Part shown: positions 10,010 through 19,484 of the stretch, in pieces | How positions within the stretch are numbered: the stretch's first letter is position 1 | Layout: each line of letters begins with the position of its first letter | Assembly (NCBI GenBank): GCA_900553465.1 | Contig: USDT01000004.1 | Coordinates: forward strand, 54,190 to 118,189 | Direction of reading: 5' to 3' | Source: an uncultured Prevotella sp. | Lineage (GTDB): Bacteria; Bacteroidota; Bacteroidia; Bacteroidales; Bacteroidaceae | Length of the DNA stretch: 64,000 bases | Notes under the pieces: generated by a model | Seen by the model: only the letters and a program-made list of their open reading frames with translations | Told to the model about the DNA's origin: nothing | Database searches by the model: none | Made by a program: the position numbers and the translations under genes

Positions 10010-11722
10010 ATGTCGAAGGAAATTATAACAGGAGCTGAGGCACTCATGCGCTCGCTGCAGAACGAAGGGGTGAAGACCATCTTCGGTTATCCGGGCGGAG
10101 CCATAATGCCGGTTTTCGATGCTCTTTACGATTATACGGTAGGTGACAAACATGCTTTCAACCACGTGCTGGTGCGCCACGAACAGGGTGCTGCCCATGC
10201 CGCCGAAGGCTATGCGCGTGTGAGCGGTGAGGTGGGAGTGTGCCTCGTCACGAGCGGTCCGGGAGCCACAAATACGCTCACCGGCGTGGCCGATGCCATG
10301 ATGGACTCTACTCCGATAGTGGTGATAGCCGGTCAGGTGGGTGTCAGCGCGCTCGGTACAGATGCTTTTCAGGAAGTCGATCTCGTGGGTATCGCCCAGC
10401 CAATTTCAAAATGGAGTTACCAGATACGCCGTCCGGAGGACATCGCATGGGCCGTCAGTCAGGCATTCTACATAGCCCGTTCGGGCCGTCCGGGACCTGT
10501 TGTGCTCGACTTTCCAAAGAATGCGCAGGTGGCGACAACCGAGTGGAAGCCAGTAAAAGTGACTTCCGTGCGCAGTTACGAACCTTATCCCAAGCTCGAC
10601 GATGATGCTGTGGCGCGTGCCGCCGCACTCATCAACTCGGCCAAACGTCCGCTCGCACTCGTGGGACAGGGCGTTGAATTGGGAGGCGCCCACAACGAAC
10701 TGATAGAGTTTCTTGAGAAAGCCGACATACCGGCGGCACGCACATTGCTCGGACTATCGGCTTTGCCGTCGGGCCATCCGCTCAATATGGGCATGCTCGG
10801 TATGCACGGCAGCTATGCGCCCAACGTGAAGGAGCAGCAGTGTGACGTGCTGATAGCTATCGGTATGAGATTCAGCGACCGTGTGACAGGTCGTCTTGAC
10901 ACTTATGCCAAGCAGGCGAAGATAATCCACTTTGACATCGACAACGCCGAGATAGACAAGAACGTGAAGACCGACGTGGCCGTTCTGGGCGACTGCAAGA
11001 TGTCGCTGCCTGCCGTGACGCGCCTGCTCGACAAAAAGAGCCACCGCGAATGGATAGACAGTTTCGGCCCGTTGCGCGACGAGGAAGACGCACGTGTCAT
11101 ACAGCCGGCCATACATCCGCAGGACGGTCCGCTGCTTATGGGCGAAGTGGTCAATGCTGTGGCCGAGGCCACTAAGGGCGATGCGGTGCTCGTGAGCGAT
11201 GTGGGACAGAACCAGATGTTCTCCTGCCGCTACTTCAAATACAACAACAAACGCAGTGTCGTTACCAGCGGCGGCCTCGGAACAATGGGCTTCGGCCTGC
11301 CGGCAGCGGTTGGAGCTACGTTCGGAGCGCCACAACGCACGGTGTGTCTTTTCACCGGCGACGGCGGATTCCAGATGAGTATACAGGAACTCGGAACCAT
11401 AATGGAGCAGCAAGCCCCCGTAAAGATTATACTGCTCAACAACAATTATCTGGGCAATGTACGCCAGTGGCAGTATATGTTTTTCGACAAACGCTATTCC
11501 TTCACCCACATGCTCAATCCGTCGTACGAACTCGTATGCCGCGCCTACAACATTCCTTACGAAGCCGTGACCGGGCGCGAGACACTGCACGAAGCCGTTG
11601 CTCGAATGCTCGCAACGCCCGGACCGTATGTGCTCGAGTGCGCCGTGAGAGAGGAAGACAACGTCCTGCCGATGACGCCTCCGGGCTGCAGCGTGGACGA
11701 GATGCTTCTTGAAATAAAATAA
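10010..11722 (+). CDS. ilvB: Acetolactate synthase large subunit
   Basis: 570 residues. N-terminal TPP-pyrimidine domain with HVLVRHEQGAAHAAEGYAR (catalytic Glu), VTSGPGATNTLTG; central domain; C-terminal TPP-binding domain with GDGGFQMSIQELGTI...LLNNNYLG, the thiamine diphosphate/Mg motif. It condenses two pyruvates to acetolactate, or pyruvate with 2-oxobutyrate, the first common step of branched-chain amino acid synthesis, together with the regulatory subunit encoded 17 nt downstream. It starts 67 nt after ilvD. The length is normal for the anabolic enzyme, and the genomic context excludes a pyruvate oxidase. Confidence 0.96.
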   Translation: MSKEIITGAEALMRSLQNEGVKTIFGYPGGAIMPVFDALYDYTVGDKHAFNHVLVRHEQGAAHAAEGYARVSGEVGVCLVTSGPGATNTLTGVADAMMDSTPIVVIAGQVGVSALGTDAFQEVDLVGIAQPISKWSYQIRRPEDIAWAVSQAFYIARSGRPGPVVLDFPKNAQVATTEWKPVKVTSVRSYEPYPKLDDDAVARAAALINSAKRPLALVGQGVELGGAHNELIEFLEKADIPAARTLLGLSALPSGHPLNMGMLGMHGSYAPNVKEQQCDVLIAIGMRFSDRVTGRLDTYAKQAKIIHFDIDNAEIDKNVKTDVAVLGDCKMSLPAVTRLLDKKSHREWIDSFGPLRDEEDARVIQPAIHPQDGPLLMGEVVNAVAEATKGDAVLVSDVGQNQMFSCRYFKYNNKRSVVTSGGLGTMGFGLPAAVGATFGAPQRTVCLFTGDGGFQMSIQELGTIMEQQAPVKIILLNNNYLGNVRQWQYMFFDKRYSFTHMLNPSYELVCRAYNIPYEAVTGRETLHEAVARMLATPGPYVLECAVREEDNVLPMTPPGCSVDEMLLEIK

Positions 11723-11739
11723 CAATCAACAGTAAGGAC

Positions 11740-12294
11740 ATGGAGAAGAACTTATATACATTGCTCGTTTACTCGGAAAACCTCGCCGGCATACTGAACC
11801 AGATAACCTCTGTGTTCACCCGTTGCCAGATAAACATAGAAAGTCTGAACGTGTCGGCATCGAGCAAACGCGGCATACACAAATATACCATAACGGCATG
11901 GAGCGACGAAAATCAGATACAGAAGATAACAAAACTTATCGAGAAGAAGATTGACGTGGTGAAGGCCGACTATTATCGCGACGAGGAACTGTTCATACAC
12001 GAAGTGGGACTTTACAAGATATCGACACCGAAACTGCTTGAGAATCCTGAAATATCGCGCACCATACGCCGCCACGACGCACGTATGATGGAGGTGAATC
12101 CTACGTACAGCACAGTGCAGTATGCTGGACTGACCGAGGACGTTACCGACCTGTACTACTGTCTGAGCAAGTTCGGATGTCTGTTGCAGTACAGCCGCTC
12201 GGGCCGTATAGCCGTAACAAGAAGTTTTGACGAGCCGGTGGCCGATTATCTTCACCGGCAGAAATATAGTGACGATTATGGAACTGAAGAGTAA
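11740..12294 (+). CDS. ilvN: Acetolactate synthase regulatory subunit
   Basis: 184 residues. An N-terminal ACT domain (about 5-75: YTLLVYSENLAGILNQITSVF, then RRGIHKY-like KRGIHKYTITAW) senses branched-chain amino acids; a C-terminal domain stimulates the catalytic subunit. It is longer than the enterobacterial subunits of about 95-165 residues, with a C-terminal tail (about 160-184) typical of Bacteroidetes homologues as I recall them. Immediately follows ilvB and overlaps the thioesterase gene by 17 nt, so the three are translationally coupled. Feedback inhibition by valine is expected from the family but not proven here. Confidence 0.92.
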   Translation: MEKNLYTLLVYSENLAGILNQITSVFTRCQINIESLNVSASSKRGIHKYTITAWSDENQIQKITKLIEKKIDVVKADYYRDEELFIHEVGLYKISTPKLLENPEISRTIRRHDARMMEVNPTYSTVQYAGLTEDVTDLYYCLSKFGCLLQYSRSGRIAVTRSFDEPVADYLHRQKYSDDYGTEE

Positions 12295-13048
12295 AGTAGG
12301 CGTCTACGATTTTCTGGTAGAGCCTTTTCACTGCGATTTCTCGCACCGTCTGTTCATGGGACATCTGGGAAACAACCTGCTCAACGCGGCTGATTTCCAC
12401 TCAAATGAGCGCGGCTACGGCATGAATTATCTTAATCCGATACACCGCACATGGGTACTTTCGCGCCTTGTAATAGAGATGGAGACCATGCCCGAGGCTT
12501 ACGACACTATCAGTGTTGGCACTTGGGTGGAGAGCGTGAAGCGCTATTTCACAAGTCGCAATTATGCCGTCACCGACAGCAGCGGCCGCCGTTGCGGATA
12601 CGGACGTAGTATCTGGGCGATGATAGACACCGTGACACGCCAGCCTGTGGACATCATGGCCGTGCGCGACGGACTGATAATGGAGTATGTGGACACTGAC
12701 ACACCGTGCCCCATAGAGCCGCCGTCGCGTGTGAAGATGGGCGACGGAGCCCGACTGGTACGCAGCATTGACACACGTTATAGCGATGTCGACGTGAACG
12801 GACACATCAACAGTGTGAAATACATTGAGCATATTCTCGATCTTTGGGACATCGAGTGGTACCGACACAACGACATACGCCGCATCGACATCGCATATGT
12901 GGCCGAGGCTTATATTGGCGACCGTCTGAATCTTTACGTCGAACAGACCGGCGACGATGAGTATTGCGTGCGCGTGGCCAAGCTGTCTGCCGGTGCGGAA
13001 AAGGATGTTGAGGCTTGTCGCTGTAAGATTAAATTTGTGAAAAAGTGA
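12278..13048 (+). CDS. Acyl-ACP thioesterase
   Basis: 256 residues from the Met at 12278, chosen because MELKSKVGVYDFLVEPFHCD begins the conserved domain while the longer frame runs back through ilvN. It matches the acyl-ACP thioesterase family (PF01643) with two hotdog folds: the first holds GHLGNNLLNAADFHSNERGYG and LSRLVIEMETMPEAYDTISV, the second DTRYSDVDVNGHINSVKYIE, whose Asp/Asn/His pattern carries the active site. Members release free fatty acids from acyl carrier protein. Its coupling to ilvN inside an ilv operon is a Bacteroidetes arrangement as I recall it and suggests a link between branched-chain precursors and branched fatty acids (inference). Confidence 0.88.
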   Translation: MELKSKVGVYDFLVEPFHCDFSHRLFMGHLGNNLLNAADFHSNERGYGMNYLNPIHRTWVLSRLVIEMETMPEAYDTISVGTWVESVKRYFTSRNYAVTDSSGRRCGYGRSIWAMIDTVTRQPVDIMAVRDGLIMEYVDTDTPCPIEPPSRVKMGDGARLVRSIDTRYSDVDVNGHINSVKYIEHILDLWDIEWYRHNDIRRIDIAYVAEAYIGDRLNLYVEQTGDDEYCVRVAKLSAGAEKDVEACRCKIKFVKK

Positions 13049-13055
13049 AAGAAAA

Positions 13056-13087
13056 TTTGGCTGATAGCTATTAAATTGCTATATTTG
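13056..13087 (+). promoter_or_regulatory. Internal promoter before ilvC
   Basis: TTTG at 13056-13059, 20 nt, then TATATTTG at 13080-13087. This would start transcription near 13095, 60 nt before ilvC, letting ilvC be expressed apart from the upstream operon. Confidence 0.72.
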
Positions 13088-13154
13088 CCCGCTGATTTAT
13101 TGAAATAATATAACGAACCGTGGCCTTCGGGTTGCATAAAAACAAATTAAAAAT

Positions 13155-14204
13155 ATGGCAGAAATGAATTTCGGTGGCGTGTTGGAAACAGTAGTCACCA
13201 GTAAAGAGTTTTCATTGGAAAAGGCACGCGAAGTGCTCAAGAACGAGACCATAGCGGTTCTGGGCTATGGTATTCAGGGACCCGGACAGGCCTGCAACCT
13301 GCGCGACAACGGCTTTAATGTGATTGTGGGACAGCGTCAGGGCAAGACATACGACAAGGCCGTGGAAGACGGATGGGTTCCCGGCAAGACATTGTTTTCT
13401 GTAGAAGAGGCTGCCGACAAAGGCACTATAATATGCATGCTCCTGTCTGACGCAGGACAGATTGCCGTATGGCCGAAGGTGAAACCTTACCTCAAGTCAG
13501 GCAAGACACTTTATTACTCACACGGCTTTGCCATCACTTGGAACGACCGTACGGGCGTTGTGCCGCCTGAGGATGTTGATGTGATGATGGTTGCACCGAA
13601 GGGTTCGGGTACATCGTTGCGCAGCATGTTCCTCGAGGGACGCGGTCTGAACTGCTCGTATGCCGTATATCAGGACGCGTCGGGCAAGGCTGAGGAGAAG
13701 GCAATCGCCTTCGGCATCGGTATAGGTGCGGGGTATCTGTTTAAGACAACATTCCAGCGTGAGGCTACGAGCGATCTTACCGGCGAGCGTGGTTCACTCA
13801 TGGGAGCCATCGAAGGACTGTTGGAGGCACAGTATGAAGTGCTCCGTGAGAACGGCCATTCACCGTCTGAAGCGTTCAATGAGACCGTGGAAGAACTCAC
13901 ACAGAGCCTTATGCCGCTGTTCGCTGCCAAGGGAATGGACTGGATGTATGCCAACTGCTCAACCACAGCACAGCGTGGTGCACTCGACTGGGCACCGCGT
14001 TTCCGCGACGCTATCAAGCCCGTGATGCAGTGGCTCTACCTCTCTGTGAAAACAGGACAGGAAGCACAGATATCCATTGACAGCAACTCACAGCCAGATT
14101 ATCGCGAGAAACTCAATGCCGAACTCAAGGCAATGCGCGAAAAAGAGATGTGGCGTGCAGCCGAGACCGTGCGTAAACTGCGTCCGGAAAGCAGCGAATT
14201 CTGA
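13155..14204 (+). CDS. ilvC: Ketol-acid reductoisomerase
   Basis: 349 residues, class I size. The Rossmann motif VLGYGIQGPGQACNLRDNG (about 36-54) and VIVGQRQGKTYDKA bind NAD(P)H; GVVPPEDVDVMMVAPKGSG and the C-terminal knotted domain (TSDLTGERGSLMGAIEG, FNETVEELTQSLMP) supply the Mg-binding acidic residues. It converts acetolactate to dihydroxyisovalerate, the step between IlvBN and IlvD. It has its own promoter and is followed by a strong terminator, so it ends the ilv block. Confidence 0.96.
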   Translation: MAEMNFGGVLETVVTSKEFSLEKAREVLKNETIAVLGYGIQGPGQACNLRDNGFNVIVGQRQGKTYDKAVEDGWVPGKTLFSVEEAADKGTIICMLLSDAGQIAVWPKVKPYLKSGKTLYYSHGFAITWNDRTGVVPPEDVDVMMVAPKGSGTSLRSMFLEGRGLNCSYAVYQDASGKAEEKAIAFGIGIGAGYLFKTTFQREATSDLTGERGSLMGAIEGLLEAQYEVLRENGHSPSEAFNETVEELTQSLMPLFAAKGMDWMYANCSTTAQRGALDWAPRFRDAIKPVMQWLYLSVKTGQEAQISIDSNSQPDYREKLNAELKAMREKEMWRAAETVRKLRPESSEF

Positions 14205-14250
14205 CAAATGCCATAATTAGATATCCGGCCGCAGAGTGTCGGAGAACGAA

Positions 14251-14303
14251 AAGACTTATCCCGGGAACTGCCCAACATGGTGCGCCGGGATAAGTCTTTT
14301 TTT
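14251..14303 (+). terminator. Rho-independent terminator after ilvC
   Basis: AAGACTTATCCCGG (14251-14264) pairs with CCGGGATAAGTCTT (14285-14298) around a 20-nt loop, followed by a T run. Stop of ilvC is 47 nt upstream. Confidence 0.9.
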
Positions 14304-14515
14304 GTATATCGGGGGATGGAGGTATACCCACAGTGATGTGGCGGAACATTTATTCTGTGATGACTGAATGTGGAGCATTATGTGCCGCACGTGCCTACGC
14401 ATAGCGTTACACACCTTATATATAATAAGGATATATGACCTGTCGTCATGTTTTTCATTCATATAAATTTCATGTTTTGTATGTCGGACAGAATATATGG
14501 TATTTGTTTTTTTTG

Positions 14516-14523
14516 TATCTTTG
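14516..14523 (+). promoter_or_regulatory. Possible -7 element for the two-component locus
   Basis: TATCTTTG at 14516-14523 lies about 88 nt before the kinase start codon in an AT-rich gap. No TTTG lies at 19-21 nt upstream, so only half of the promoter pattern is present. Confidence 0.45.
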
Positions 14524-14610
14524 CTAGGCCTTTTAACAAAACCGGGAGTCGCGAGACACTACAAGGAGCGTTACGGACGCATGCTGTGGCTTCCTTACAG
14601 ATTGAAGTAA

Positions 14611-16624
14611 ATGGAAATGAGAAAGACATTTTGGTTATTAAGTATCGTACTATTAGGATTTTTTTCATGCACATCGCATAATGAGGGCAACCTGCAGGAG
14701 CGGGATATGGTGGATTCTTTTCTGATAAGCCGCTACGACTCGATTTATACGTTCCCTGATCTTATGGAAAAACGTTTCAGCCAAGTACAGAAAGGACTGA
14801 CGGACAGCATGGCCTTCTACCGCCTTGAGTTGTTCGAGGCTTACTGCCGATTCCTGCAGGGAAACACGGACGATGCCATGCGCACCAACGAGAGAGTGCT
14901 GGCCTATGCGCGTGCTCACGAAGACGCTGAGGCTCTTGAGGCCGTATGCTGGAACCACCGATATGCAATGCTGCAGGGAATGAACCAGCGTGATTCGGCC
15001 ATGGCATGCCTTCATCATGCCTACGATGCGCTCTACCGCACATCCGACAGGCGCGAGCTGGAGAATATCTGCATAAATCTTGCCGACCAGTATCGCCAGA
15101 CAGGCGACCAGGCCAACTCTGCCAGATACTACCGTAAGGCACTGTGGGTGGCCGACTCTCTGGGTTCGCGGCGTGTGAAATACAGCATATATGTAGGTCT
15201 GGCGCTGGTGTATGCCGATCTGCATAACTTCACGCAGGCACACTATTATTTCGACATGGCCGAACATAATCCTGAACCCAAACTCGAATATGAGCGTTAT
15301 TATTTCTATAATTCCAAGGGAAACTGCTATTATTTCGAGGAACGTTATGCCGAGGCTCTGGAATGTTTCAAGAAGGCGTATGCCATAGTGAGACAATTCA
15401 ACCAGCCTTCGTTCAATGTCATAACCGAGGCCAACCTGGGTGAGATATATACACTTCTCGGCCAGCTCGACTCTGCCGGAGTGTATCTCGACCGTGCCTG
15501 CTCGTATGTATATGCCGATTCTACGGCCAACGACGAAGTGGTGTTCTATCTTAACAGTCTGCAGGCTGCACTCGCGCTCAACCGTCATCAGTATGCAAAG
15601 GCGGGGAAGTATCTGTCACAACCGTATGATGCCAGACGCATAGGACCGTCGTACATGTATCTGCACAACAAGCGCCTGATGGAGTATTATCTGCGTCAGG
15701 AGGACTATCGTCGTGCCTTCCGCTACAAGGAGATGGTGGACAAATACAACGACTCCATAAGAAACGAACGCCATCTGAAGAGTATCGCTGAGATAGATTT
15801 CCGCTACCGTCAGGACACAACGCTGCTCAAGCGTGATATACTCATAGCAGGAAAGAACGTTCAGCTGTCCGAACAGCGCACCACCATTGTTTTCACCGTG
15901 GGTCTGTTGCTTATTGTTGTGCTCGGTGCGGTGCTTGTGTTTGTGTATGTACGCCGCAAGAACGAGCGGGTGTATGCCCGTCAGCTCGCTCTGGTGACGA
16001 AACTGCGTATGGATAATGTGAAGAACCGCATATCGCCACACTACACTCTGAACGTGCTCAATGCCATCATGCCGGCCTTCAGACAGTATGATGATCTGTC
16101 GCAGAAGCTGCGTCTTTTTATTAAAGTGTTGCGCTCCAATCTGCTTGCTTCGGACAAGGTGGCTGTGACACTGGAGGAGGAGATGGAACTCGTGAAGGAC
16201 TTTGTGGCTCTGCGCGAGGAGACAAATCCCGACACACCGCGCGTGGAGTGGCATGTGGATGAGGGTGTTGACGTTCAGGTTTTGGTGCCGTCAATGTGCA
16301 TACAGATTCCTGTGGAGAATGCCTTGAAGTATGCCTTCGACGGTATGGAAGACACTGGAGAAATTGTGGTGACCGTCGACGACAACGGCAAGGGCGTGCT
16401 TGTAAGTATACGCGACAATGGCAACGGCTATAATCCCGGTGCATACAATAATTCGGAACGCGGTACAGGCAATGGTCTGAAGATGATTTTCCGTACGGTG
16501 GAGATGCTCAATGCCAGAAACGTGGAAAAAAATGCGGTTCGACATCAGCAATCTTTCAACGACAGGGGAGAGAGGCACTCTTGTCACCATTTACGTACCT
16601 TACCGCTATCAGTTCAACCTATAA
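14611..16624 (+). CDS. LytS-type sensor histidine kinase with TPR region, frameshift near 3' end
   Basis: The N-terminus has a lipoprotein-like signal (FWLLSIVLLGFFSC), then tetratricopeptide-like helices (about 60-400), a membrane segment (about 430-452), a DHp region with NRISPHYTLNVLN (phospho-acceptor His about 477) and a HATPase domain with PVENALKYAF and GTGNGLKMI. The kinase type is His_kinase/LytS (PF06580). In the zero frame the end reads on into the next gene; after the run of seven A at 16526-16532 the expected end, MRFDISNLSTTGERG through a TAA at 16622-16624, lies in the +2 frame. With one A fewer the kinase would end normally 14 nt before the regulator. So there is either an indel (sequencing or mutation) or slippage at this site. 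Confidence 0.85.
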
Positions 16625-16638
16625 AACACACAAATCAG

Positions 16639-17397
16639 ATGAATACCAAGATAATGTCAGCCGTCATAGTGGACGACGAACCCGGCGCGATAAGTGCTTT
16701 GGAGAACGATCTGCAGACTTACGATGATATAGTCGTGGCCGATACGCAGACCAACGTGCAGAAGGCACGCCGCAGCATAATGCGCCATCAGCCCGATATA
16801 CTTTTCATGGATGTGGAGATGCCCGGCATCAGCGGCATAGACTTTATGAAGGAGATGAAACCGCTCATCGGACCAAACACGCATGTTGTGTTCTACACAG
16901 CATATGACAAATATCTCATCGACGCGTTGCGCGCCTCGGCGTTCGACTATCTGCTCAAGCCCTACACACCCGAAGAGTTGCAGACTGTCATCGACCGTGT
17001 GAGGACCGACAGCCGCAGCGGCATGCCGGTTTCGGCTTCACAGACCGCCACTGCTGGCTCCGGTGACAGATTCGCGGTGCAGACCGTGGACCGTCTGATG
17101 CTGCTCCGGCGTCAGGAGATACTCTATTTTCACTACGATGACAGCCGCTGTTGGGTGATAACGCTCACCAGTATGGAGGAGCACCGCCTGCGCCGCACCA
17201 CCAAGGCCAAGGACATACTCGCCATGAGCAGTACCTTTGTGAAGGTGAGTGCCAGCTGCATTCTCAACATCGACTATCTGGCTTCGGTAGAGTACACCAC
17301 GCTACGTTGCGTGCTCTTCCCGCCGTTCAACAATGTAGAGATAATGGCCAGTCGTCGTCACTATTCGGAGATAAGAGAGGCGCTCAGACTGTTGTGA
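16639..17397 (+). CDS. LytTR-family response regulator
   Basis: 252 residues from the ATG at 16639, 14 nt after the kinase stop. Receiver domain (1-120): acidic pair in VIVDDEPGA, phospho-acceptor Asp 58 in LFMDVEMPG, Lys 107 in LLKPYTP. After a Ser/Thr/Ala linker, a LytTR DNA-binding domain (about 145-252) contains DRLMLLRRQEILYFHYDDSR and FVKVSASCILNIDYLASVEY. Partner of the upstream LytS-type kinase; such pairs control cell-surface or metabolic genes, and the target here is unknown. As sequenced it is also in frame with the kinase, so a 928-residue fused product would be predicted if no frame change occurs. Confidence 0.9.
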   Translation: MNTKIMSAVIVDDEPGAISALENDLQTYDDIVVADTQTNVQKARRSIMRHQPDILFMDVEMPGISGIDFMKEMKPLIGPNTHVVFYTAYDKYLIDALRASAFDYLLKPYTPEELQTVIDRVRTDSRSGMPVSASQTATAGSGDRFAVQTVDRLMLLRRQEILYFHYDDSRCWVITLTSMEEHRLRRTTKAKDILAMSSTFVKVSASCILNIDYLASVEYTTLRCVLFPPFNNVEIMASRRHYSEIREALRLL

Positions 17398-18220
17398 GTC
17401 TGTCGTGCGGCATTGGGAAAGAATAATACGGCTGACGGCCTTGCGCGAAAACGCCTTGTGCGTCGTCTCCCGGCTATAAATACACTGTTTGGCTTACGTC
17501 CGTCGGGCTGCATGTCCGTCGGGCGTTTCTTTTTGAGAGAGACATGGATGGCTCCCGGATGTCTGTCCTGCGGTCGGGTGTCTGGAGTATTTCTTTTTAT
17601 CTTGACCGGTTGGTGAGACTGCATATTTATGAATTTTTGATTTGCGATGAATGTTTATTCATTTTCTCATATCGGTTTATGCAAGTTCATGCAAATCCGT
17701 GTCTGCAGTATGCGCAGCTTTACGGAATTGCCGTAAAATGCCATGTCGATGCATATTAACTACCACATAAACATGTTTTTCTACCATTTAGGCACACTCA
17801 CTGCACGTATGGTGCATGCGTGCTGCCATGGTGGTTGCATCTTTTATGATGTTTTCCTACTTTTGTGCATATAATGACGGCGCGCTTTCCGCGTCTTCGA
17901 TGAGACCGTACTATGCAGGCGATGGAGTGTCCGTCGCAATGATTCGCATTAAATATATATATATACATACAGAGAGTTTAGCCTCATGTTGGTATTATAG
18001 GATTAGGCTTTCCTGATATAGAATGTCTGATATCGTTGTCGGCTTGTTACAACTATGGGAAAATAAATATATATATGAGCCGTGGCGAAATTCGGACATT
18101 CTTTTTTTGTAATTATCTCATACGTGTCGTGTCCCGATGAAATATATACCGTATGGGCACGATTTTCCACCGTTTGAACCGGTCTGTTGCCGCTCCGGTA
18201 ATTCTGCGCCTTCAGGCCGG
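17398..18220. other. Gene-free region, 0.8 kb
   Basis: No credible gene on either strand. A direct repeat TCCGTCGGGC occurs at about 17500 and 17514. From about 17619 the sequence carries a TGCATATTTATG motif and AT-rich text like the ends of the form A dispersed repeat, so 17619-17760 may be a decayed copy. No terminator was recognised immediately after the response regulator gene. Confidence 0.4.
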
Positions 18221-18251
18221 TTGCGGACATGCCGCGCTTTGTGTAACTTTG
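18221..18251 (+). promoter_or_regulatory. Promoter of the zinc-finger secreted protein gene
   Basis: TTG at 18221-18223, 20 nt, TAACTTTG at 18244-18251. The start codon lies about 120 nt downstream. The same spacing and the same -7 octamer recur before the next gene at 19353-19383. Confidence 0.65.
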
Positions 18252-18371
18252 CACAAGACAAACGTTCTGTTTTATGTGTCGCTGCGGGTTCACCCGAATG
18301 TACTTCGGGCACCACAGCATATATGGAAAAACAATCAATAATAAAATAAACAAACCACAAAATCAGATTTT

Positions 18372-18989
18372 ATGAAAACATTAAAGTGTATTCTGTTCTC
18401 GGCGATGTGCTGTCTTTGCTGCGTCGGAGCGAGTGCGCAGAGTCTTGGTGACATTCTTGGTTCCTTAGGCGAAGGACTCACCGTGAGCGCCGTTCTCAAG
18501 AATCCCAACATGCAGTCGGCTGACATGAAAAACTTCTTTGCTTTTATCAATGCCGGCCACAGCAGTTTCAATGAAGGCAAATATGGTGATGCCGTCTCTC
18601 ATTATTCAGAGGCAAGAAAGATTGTGAATGCCACCAACGACAAGATACTCCGGAAGGTTTATCTCAACTATGGTGTCAAGGCACAGCTGGACGAATGGTA
18701 CAGCAACGCATACACACAGTATAAGTTGCATAATCCTTCGCAGCCGGTGGAAAGCAGCGGTTCTGTCTCAGGTTTCTCCGGTGGAGGCTTCTATACAGCT
18801 CCGAGTACAGGAGGAACCACTACTACGCAGACCAAGACCGTGTGCCGTCTGTGCGGCGGAACAGGCCGTAAGATAAAGGAATTCTACAGTGCCGGTCAGC
18901 ACAAGTGGTGCGCCACATGCAACCGGGAAGTGGGAACGGGCCATCAGCACGTCACGTGCGACTTGTGCCATGGAACAGGATCATACTGA
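18372..18989 (+). CDS. Secreted protein with helical repeat region and DnaJ-like Cys motifs
   Basis: 205 residues. Signal peptide MKTLKCILFSAMCCLCCVGA cut near ASAQ; the signal itself is Cys-rich. Residues about 55-115 resemble one or two tetratricopeptide helices (FFAFINAGHSSFNEGKYGDA, YSEARKIVN). A Gly/Ser/Thr-rich linker (130-155) leads to CRLCGGTGR, then CATC and finally CDLCHGTGS: CxxCxGTG pairs like the zinc-binding repeats of DnaJ, but only two flank a central CxxC. It is presumably periplasmic. No family name recognised. Stands alone between its own promoter and terminator. Confidence 0.75.
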   Translation: MKTLKCILFSAMCCLCCVGASAQSLGDILGSLGEGLTVSAVLKNPNMQSADMKNFFAFINAGHSSFNEGKYGDAVSHYSEARKIVNATNDKILRKVYLNYGVKAQLDEWYSNAYTQYKLHNPSQPVESSGSVSGFSGGGFYTAPSTGGTTTTQTKTVCRLCGGTGRKIKEFYSAGQHKWCATCNREVGTGHQHVTCDLCHGTGSY

Positions 18990-19078
18990 CATGATTGACT
19001 TATGACAGAACCGTCATGTGTTGAACATGTGTTCTGTATAAGATACCTTAAAGCTGTTTTGTACAATATTATCATGGT

Positions 19079-19117
19079 ATCCGGTGCATTTCAATGTATG
19101 CACCGGATTTTGTTTTT
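19079..19117 (+). terminator. Rho-independent terminator
   Basis: ATCCGGTGCA (19079-19088) pairs with TGCACCGGAT (19099-19108), followed by a T-rich tract. It ends the gene at 18372-18989. Confidence 0.85.
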
Positions 19118-19352
19118 GTTATGAAGCGTTTCTGTCGTTTGCTGTCAGTCCGTGACCGTTGTGCCCATACGTGTTTCTTGTCCTCACAGCAGGCGGGTTT
19201 GTGAGGATATACAGTCGGTCTTCCGGCCATGACATGATGCAAATACAGACTGACCGGTGTATGTCGCGAAAAATTATTTACCATGTGATTACTGTTTTTT
19301 ACCGTCTGAACCACGATATGTTTTGTTTGGGCTCTATCCTTGATTTTCGCGG

Positions 19353-19383
19353 TTGTCGGCCTTTGTGTATTTGTGTAACTTTG
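19353..19383 (+). promoter_or_regulatory. Promoter of the small lipoprotein gene
   Basis: TTG at 19353-19355, 20 nt, TAACTTTG at 19376-19383, about 100 nt before the start at 19485. The context GTGTAACTTTG is identical to that at 18241-18251. Confidence 0.68.
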
Positions 19384-19484
19384 TGTCATAAAAGGTTAAA
19401 AAATGACGGTCGGGCAGATAACGAGTTCAGCTGCTCGTATCGTAATGGTTATTGATTGACAGAACTCATATTAAAAGAAAGAAA

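Noticed and set aside
14611..17397. A natural 928-residue hybrid kinase-regulator
   Set aside because: The junction text is not domain-like and the expected kinase end exists in another frame right after a run of seven A, so I annotate two genes and flag the frame problem.
17495..17525. Terminator after the response regulator gene
   Set aside because: The two TCCGTCGGGC blocks are direct, not inverted, so they cannot pair as a hairpin.
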